From Cristatella mucedo (taxonomy: Eukaryota; Bryozoa; Phylactolaemata; Cristatellidae), in contig WPIO01000141.1 of assembly GCA_009760855.2 (NCBI GenBank), positions 497,501 through 561,500 on the forward strand: a stretch of 64,000 nucleotides of DNA, in the 5' to 3' direction. A program made the translations under genes and the position numbers. Every line of letters starts with the position of its first letter. The first letter of the stretch is position 1. Of this stretch, positions 58,365 through 64,000 are shown in pieces. The notes beneath the pieces are model-generated. The model had not been told where the DNA came from, ran no database searches, and saw nothing but the letters and a program-made list of their open reading frames with translations.

Positions 58365-59689
58365 ATTTCTTCTATAATGTAATATTTTTTTTATATTATA
58401 TATGGACGAATAGGAAGAAGGGAAACTGGGCATTAATTTTCAAGAACCTCGGTATCTAATCTAGAGTTTTTAAGCATCGGTCCAAGTATTGCCAATTTGA
58501 AGGACTTGGTCATGACCCCTTTATCCAAAGAAACCTATAAAATAATTTTGGTTATGGTAGGGCTATGTCGGTCTTCCAGTGAACACCGTAGAGATGATGG
58601 TGTAGAGTCTTCAGAAGACGAGATCTTTTTAAAAGATCCTACTAAGGTAGTCACGTCGTGTGCAGAAACCTCAGAGAATATTTTAAGGAAGGTCACAGAT
58701 TGCGATTCTGTAATTGCTTTACTAGGAGGAGCCTTTAAAGAGGCACGAACTTTCGCAATTCCTTCATTAAAGAAGGCTGAAAAACTTTCGGCTGAGCCGT
58801 AAATATCTGGGGAGTCAGACTTCTCAGCTTGGCCAATAAACTGTTTACTTTCTTATAAATCTGTTTTGGGTGTGACTGGCAGGAATTCAGTTTTCGAGTG
58901 AAAAAAGGAGAAAAGGCTTTTTGTTAGGCTTCCGGGAGTAAACTCTAAATGAGTCTTTGAAATTGACTAGATTGCCATCAGACACCGATTTCTTAAAACG
59001 AAGTTCAAGCTTGGGTTTAACAAGATGTATCTTTTGAATTTTTGTTTTTTAATTGAAAGGAATCTCCGCGACTCTTTACACGGACAGAATTTACTGGAGC
59101 ATGCTTGTCAAGAGCACTCCTAGGTGCCAAGTTTACTGCGTTGGTTAGGGTATGGAAGCTGTCGGTCGAGTCTGGGTGCAGATCAAGAACACCTACATCA
59201 CATAAAAATTTCAAAATGTGTCATAGTCGATGATTTTTAAGTTACGTTGGTGCACAATTTCGACATTACCCTGTACGTACAGTAGACCAGGTAAGCGGGG
59301 CAGATACCCTTAGTGATAACTAAATCCATAACGTGGCCACCGATATGAGTGGTATGATTAACGTTTTGGATCAATGAGAAATTATCTAGACAGTCAATAA
59401 ATGAGTAGGTCTGTCACTTGTTTACTTAGGGTTATCAACATAAATTCTGAAGTCTCATGCGATCATTAACCGATTGCTACGTACGAATTTGTTAGTGAGA
59501 AACTCAAAAAACCTTTTTACGAGCAAGCTTACACAGCCAGGCAAAGATTGCTATATCACAATTGCGAGATATATAGTTTTTGATATGGAACCTAAAGCGA
59601 CTGATTCAAACGATGGCCAGTGAAAAAAATACATGTCTTGGAGCGAAGCAATCCACAAACGGCTACAGCAGAGTCACCATTCGCCTTGA

Positions 59690-59980
59690 CAGATAGCACT
59701 GTCTGAAAGAATAAAAACTGAGTGTTTAGTTAAGTTAAGTATGCTCCAAGTTTACCCTTGACCAGCTATGCACATTTACACTAGGCTAAGCTAGCTGTAC
59801 CAACCTGGCACTAAAGTCAGAGCTCATGCGCTTTATTCAATGGTGTTGATAGGGTCTCTGTCTGAAGCTCGCTCGTCTGCTCGCCAAAAAAATAACAAGT
59901 TTGATATGGTGAGCAGGGAAACTGTTTGTTTTAGATTTTATACTACTCAGAGAGCTCTTTAAAAATCTGCTATCACGTCA
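59690..59980. other. stretch without recognised gene
   Basis: Nothing recognised. Confidence 0.4.
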
Positions 59981-59984
59981 GAGC

Positions 59985-60238
59985 TGATAATAATAATAAT
60001 AATAATACTCTTGATAAAGCGCTCTCAGAGAACTCGATCTCTTTCTAGGCAATTTAAATTTACTGCACAGAGAAACGCGATTTAATGGTGATCAATACCA
60101 TGCTCCATAGACAACATGAATAACATAATAAAATAATGGTTAGGGGTGACATGCACAGAGTCAGCATGCAAGTGTGGTTAGTGGCAGCATGCACAGTGTC
60201 AGCATGCAGAAGTGCATAGATGACGAATCACAGGGACC
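59985..60238 (-). mobile_element. LINE-B 3' UTR and tail
   Basis: Minus strand from gggtccctgtgattcgtc to the hairpin tail and ATT run at 59988-60008. Confidence 0.9.
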
Positions 60239-60540
60239 CGAGTCGAAGTCAAGTGAGTGAAGAGCATGGAAATATCAGCTCCGGACGGCTAGAGAATATG
60301 AATTTCCCTTTGTATCCATTGAATAGCTGTTAGCCGTTGCAGCTCTGTCAGCATATTAGACACACTCGATGACCTTTGAAGTCTTTTGACTATCCTTGCG
60401 ACCTTGTTCAGCACCAGCTGCACTGGCGTCGTCTTAGCTGCACAGAACAAGCACTGCTCAAAACAGCTGTAAAATGACGTTATCAAAAAATTTGCATTCT
60501 AGTTCTTCTGGATGGCTTTACTGTGAATTTTTACAACGGT
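60239..60540 (-). pseudogene. LINE-C reverse transcriptase fragment
   Basis: The frame 60289-60486 has QLVLNKVARIVKRLQRSSS and LTAIQWIQREI, matching the HWLP..RI region of LINE proteins but different from A and B. It lies between two LINE-B segments. Confidence 0.6.
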
Positions 60541-60754
60541 GCTTTTGTTCCTTACGCTCTAGTAAGGGCGTCAGTCGCAGTAATCAGCATAGGTTTTTGA
60601 CGCCAAACTTTCTTACCGACCATTTGACATTCTAGATGTCAGCGGCCTAGGGTAGTTCGGTTTATTTTCGCTGAAGTGTGTGACGCTGGAGGGATCGTGT
60701 TTAGTTTCTTTTCTTGTTTATTCTATTATAATCGCCAGCATCTTATCAACATGA

Positions 60755-62035
60755 ATAAGCACATAAAAGACGAGCCACGAGGACTCACTAAATTATGTTA
60801 GGAATAGATGCATTTTTAGTTTCCTTTTTAATGTAGTCCACTCGGAAGAGGACGTCACCCAAATAGGAAATGATTTCCAGGTTTCGGGGGGATAAGAACT
60901 AAAAGCAGTCTCCGTAAGATGTGAGGCTTGCAGGAGGTATAGATAAACGCTTGGACACTGAAATGCAGGTGGTACAATGCTTAGCCTGGTGGGGAGGAGA
61001 TCCGACAGGTTGAGCTTGAGCCAAATAGTGGAGGGAGCTAAAAGTGACAAAACCTTGAAATTGATGCTTTGCTTGACTGTGACCTAGTGCAGGTCGGCGA
61101 GAATCAGTGCGGTGTGGCAACTGTGCCGTTTCCGACAGAAAAGCCTAGCTGCAGAGTTGTGCACCAGCTGTAATCATCTAATTGCACAGGCCGTTAGTTC
61201 AGCAAGCAGTGAGTTACAGAAGTCAAGACGGGATGTCACAAATGCATGGACTAATTTAGATTTAGTACCTACCCATCTGTAACAAGTCCGATATCGAGCA
61301 ATTCCAGGTAGCTGAACGTAGGCAGACTGACTGTGAAGCAGATTTGGTCGTCTATTTGAAGGTCACTATGAAACATGACACCTAGTTTTCGTATAGGCTC
61401 AACTGCTTGCATGACCGATTTTGAACGACAATCTTTGCAATTTCTAAATCGCACTTGGTTCGCCAGTAACGATTAAGTTGATTTTTTTCATCTTTCAATG
61501 TAAGAAAGTTTGCTCTGCCGTCCATGTGCGGCTGCCATCAACACACGAAGCAAGGCAGCTGAGAGAATTCGATTGCTTCAGGGCTGGGATTGATTAAAGC
61601 AAAGTTACAACGGAGGGTCATCTGCATAGAAGTGAAAGCTTAGACTGTGCCTGACAATAACATCAGCAAGAGGGAGAGTGTGAACCATTAAAAGAACTGG
61701 ACCAAGCACAGAGCGCTGAGGAACCTCATATTTCAGAGGTTCCTCAAATGATCTTTGTCCATTTAAGTTAATGCTCAAGAGCCGAATCAATGAGAAGCAA
61801 TGCTATTGGTGCCCAATCGAGATGAGAGGCGCCCAATAAGGAACTGGTGATTGATGGTATCAAAAGCTGCCCGAAGATCGAGCCACAAAAGCAGAGTCAC
61901 TTTACCTACGCCTGCATCAACAAGTAATTCGATGTATACCTGAATAAATGCTGACTCTTTGGAGTGATTAGCTCTACAACCAGAGTGGAACTTTCTGGCA
62001 AGAATTACAAGAATTACAATCTGTTTCAATATATG
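60755..62035 (-). pseudogene. LINE-B reverse transcriptase, decayed
   Basis: Collinear with 52235-53500. Readable pieces: LSFHFYADDPPL (61605-61790), LNGQRSFEEPLKYEVPQRS and LDLRAAFDTINHQFLIGRL (61787-62053). Frame breaks are frequent. SINE S1 follows at 62037. Confidence 0.88.
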
Positions 62036-62036
62036 T

Positions 62037-62212
62037 GTGCCGTGATGGCACACTAGGTAAGGCGATTGCTTTAATGACCTTGGTCCGAGGTCGTGGGTTC
62101 GATTCCTGCGGTGGGCGATCCTTTATCGCCACTGCAAGCGGTGGTAATAGCCGTCAAGGCGCTTCTGTCACTATACAAAAAGAGGCTGTTTAAGCAGCTA
62201 GGATTTTATTTT
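62037..62212 (+). mobile_element. SINE S1 inserted in LINE-B
   Basis: Box A TGGCACACTAGGTAAGGCG, box B GGGTTCGATTCC near 62095, body gccactgcaagcggtggtaa, tail aaaaagaggctgtttaagca and an attttattttt end. LINE-B resumes after it. Confidence 0.92.
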
Positions 62213-62224
62213 TATTTTTTATGA

Positions 62225-63340
62225 CTTATGACTTAAGCCGGTCTGCCACGACTGTTTTCAGCGTTTTTATTATGCATATTAGAAGGAAGACTAGGTGGAA
62301 GTTGCTCAAGTTCTCTTGGTCCATGGCTAATTTCTTGATTAGTGTCCTGGCTATATAGCCTTTCCGAAAGGTGCTAGGACATGACCTGATGCTAATAACA
62401 CATGTATGATGTTAATTATCTGTGGCAGCAGCAGATCAATGTATTTGCAGGAGCAGGACAGTGAGAAAAGGGCAAAGATGAGTAGTTGTCTTCTTTTATT
62501 GGGATTTGAACTTCAGTACGAGGTCACTGGTGACCTTTTTGAGTGTGGACATTGAGGTGCTGCATGGAATTGAGGGGCGTAATTTCAGGAGGAGGCTGAA
62601 ATCTAAGGACGGACTATATTGTTTTGTCAATCCTGCCGACGACGAAACTAGTGAAGCGATTAGTAAGGTGCTCGCACCGACCAAGATCTGGCCGAGGTCG
62701 TGGGCTTGACCTCTGTGGCATATGTGGAGCGCCTGAATAGACATTAAGTTCTCTTAGAGCGCTATATAAATGAATTTTATTTATTTATTTGTATTATCAC
62801 AGGAATAAGTAGGTAAGAAGCTAACCTGGGAGCTGTAAAGATGTTTGATAGTAGGCATGAGCATTTTCGGACTGCCCAGATTTGATTTTCAACAATCATT
62901 TTACGGAAGCTAGACTTTGCCTTTGGCGAATTGAATCGATGATCAATTTGTATGATCAAAGTCATCCTCGTAGGTCGGTTGATGGATAGTCAGTCCCAAT
63001 CTTTTGTGTGATTCTTAAAGTTTGTGCTTAGTAAACCTTGCTAGTTTAATTTCTGTGATAAACTGAAGGCCGTGTGTGCGAGGGCATAAAGTGCGCTTAG
63101 TCAGAGTTGCAAACTCGTCGAACATGCCAGCTAGCGTCGTGTTGTAGCAATCTACCAATGACTACATGGCGGAAGGGGCATAGAGCAGCTGAAGCGAGCC
63201 AGATATTTTCGCATAAACAGCATCGATTTCCGGAGTCTTGAAACTTCGCGATTCACAGCTGATCTTACATGAGGAAGAGCGGTCAGATAAGCAGAATTTG
63301 GTAATAATTGATGATAAAGTCCAATGGAGTGAAACAATTT
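62225..63340 (-). pseudogene. LINE-B upstream half, decayed, split by SINE S2
   Basis: Collinear with 53510-54440: the start of the reverse transcriptase, the linker (62496-62744 with LKKVTSDLVLKF), and the segment after the endonuclease (62800-63340). The S2 SINE is at 62664-62780. Confidence 0.85.
62664..62780 (+). mobile_element. SINE S2, 5'-truncated, in LINE-B
   Basis: Starts at taaggtgctcgcaccgacc (box A lost). Has gaggtcgtgggcttgacct and the gcgcctgaatagacattaag tail, then TTTA repeats. Confidence 0.88.
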
Positions 63341-63745
63341 GATCGAGTATGTGATATTTACACGAGGTATAGGTAGACGATAAGATTCTGAAAAGCAAGT
63401 GCTACGATCCTTAGCACGATGACGGAGTACACCTGATAGGAACTGCAGAGCCAAATAACTTAAAGACCTAAAAGTGAGTGACAAAACCTTTAAGTCAATG
63501 CGTTGATTGACCAGGAGAAAGTTCAGGTTGGTGAGAAGTGATGAGACGAGGCAACTGCGAAGCTCACGGTGGGAAAGTCTAACTGAAAATTTGTGCACCT
63601 GCTGTAAGTGCCTGATTGCAGGGACTGGTAGGCCAGCAAGTACTGAGTTACAGAAGTCAAGACAGGATGTCGCAAATGCATGAACCAATTTAGATGTTTC
63701 ATCCTTGTCTAAGCAAGCCCGAATTATAGAAATGTTATTTGACTA
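63341..63745 (-). pseudogene. second LINE-B fragment, reverse transcriptase end
   Basis: The frame 63152-63688 fuses LDFCNSVLAGLPVPAIRHLQ and following (reverse transcriptase C-terminus) to the linker of the neighbouring LINE-B copy. The fusion is a junction of two copies, not a real protein. Confidence 0.82.
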
Positions 63746-63756
63746 AGCTATAAATA

Positions 63757-63775
63757 TATATATATATATAATATA
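63757..63775. repeat. short TA microsatellite
   Basis: (TA)n of about 18 bp between two oppositely oriented LINE-B pieces. Confidence 0.9.
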
Positions 63776-63789
63776 AAAATCAAATTACT

Positions 63790-63862
63790 CGCATGTGCAA
63801 ACCAAGTGGGATTCAGAAATTGGAAAGGTGAAAATCGGCTCTGCAAGCGTATCTTCTGTTTG
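63790..63862 (+). mobile_element. LINE-B fragment, opposite orientation
   Basis: Plus strand gcaaaccaagtgggattcag, then ttggaaaggtgaaaatcggc, matches LINE-B around 52865-52925 reversed (the IQRLERLTFKIGSAS region). Confidence 0.75.
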
Positions 63863-64000
63863 TACTTCTACTTCCTGCAATTGGTCTTCAGGTTTACAAA
63901 GAGGTGATGCTTACTAAATGTCAGGCTCATTTTTCGTCAATCGCTAACTCAAGCGTTGCAGGATCGTCCTACAAACATTTAGGCTCTTTTCCACTCGCTT

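Larger units (their letters stand above)
57105..59680 (-). pseudogene. LINE-A longer copy, split by SINE S2
   Basis: From high to low coordinates: endonuclease pieces (FFEFLTNKFVRSNRLMIA and HIGGHVMDLVITKG, about 59300-59520), the linker (SALDKHAPVNSVRVKSRGDS, 59017-59214), the start of the reverse transcriptase (about 58200-58480), and the rest (57110-57865) with YNFYADGGTQLYFSF, where the YADD motif is interrupted by extra codons. An S2 SINE sits at 57872-58017. This is the only LINE-A copy here that shows the endonuclease. It has many frame breaks and is not active. Confidence 0.85.

Noticed and set aside
63152-63688. 178-codon protein
   Set aside because: It joins the end of one LINE-B reverse transcriptase fragment to the linker of another; a chance fusion of two copies.

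Overview
This is animal nuclear DNA, most likely from an invertebrate. The evidence is a multi-exon gene with GT-AG introns, APE-type LINEs, tRNA-derived SINEs, a Ty3/Gypsy retrotransposon, long AT and CA microsatellites and several tandem arrays. I cannot name the phylum. There are no prokaryotic operons, no CRISPR array and no rRNA genes.

One host gene is supported. It is a complete ecto-5'-nucleotidase (NT5E/CD73 family) gene on the minus strand, from the ATG at 47292 to the TAG at 20725. I assembled it by hand as ten exons. Every junction has GT/AG and all reading phases agree, giving 1824 coding bases (607 residues) with a signal peptide, both metallophosphatase and substrate-binding domains, and a C-terminal GPI-type tail. 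A TATAAATA box lies about 280 bp upstream. Introns 1 and 2 are about 7 kb each and hold most of the repeats of the central region.

The rest is mainly mobile DNA. At 1-2027 is the 3' part of a Ty3/Gypsy element with RNase H, integrase and a 140-bp LTR, inserted in an older LINE. Two LINE families of the CR1/L2-like kind recur throughout. LINE-A has its best copy at 48885-50400 and LINE-B its best copy at 52000-55400. Two tRNA-derived SINE families, called S1 and S2 here, are scattered and often nested in LINE fragments. S2 ends in the same 3' tail as LINE-B, so LINE-B is its likely source of reverse transcriptase. A decayed Gag/protease relic lies in intron 2.

Tandem and palindromic DNA is abundant: a very uniform 15-bp array (5242-5767), a 21-bp array of GCGGGAAA sites upstream of the NT5E promoter (48083-48281), a degenerate satellite of about 180 bp in an old inverted pair (34090-37245) with a third copy at 15290-15600, and two perfect palindromes beside CA repeats. 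The most unusual observation is that three splice junctions of the NT5E gene (exon 3 donor, exon 8 acceptor, exon 8 donor) each sit inside a short tandem array that includes the splice site itself.

I found no clear novel multi-gene system. The junction arrays, the satellite pair and the LINE/SINE partnership are the best candidates for follow-up.
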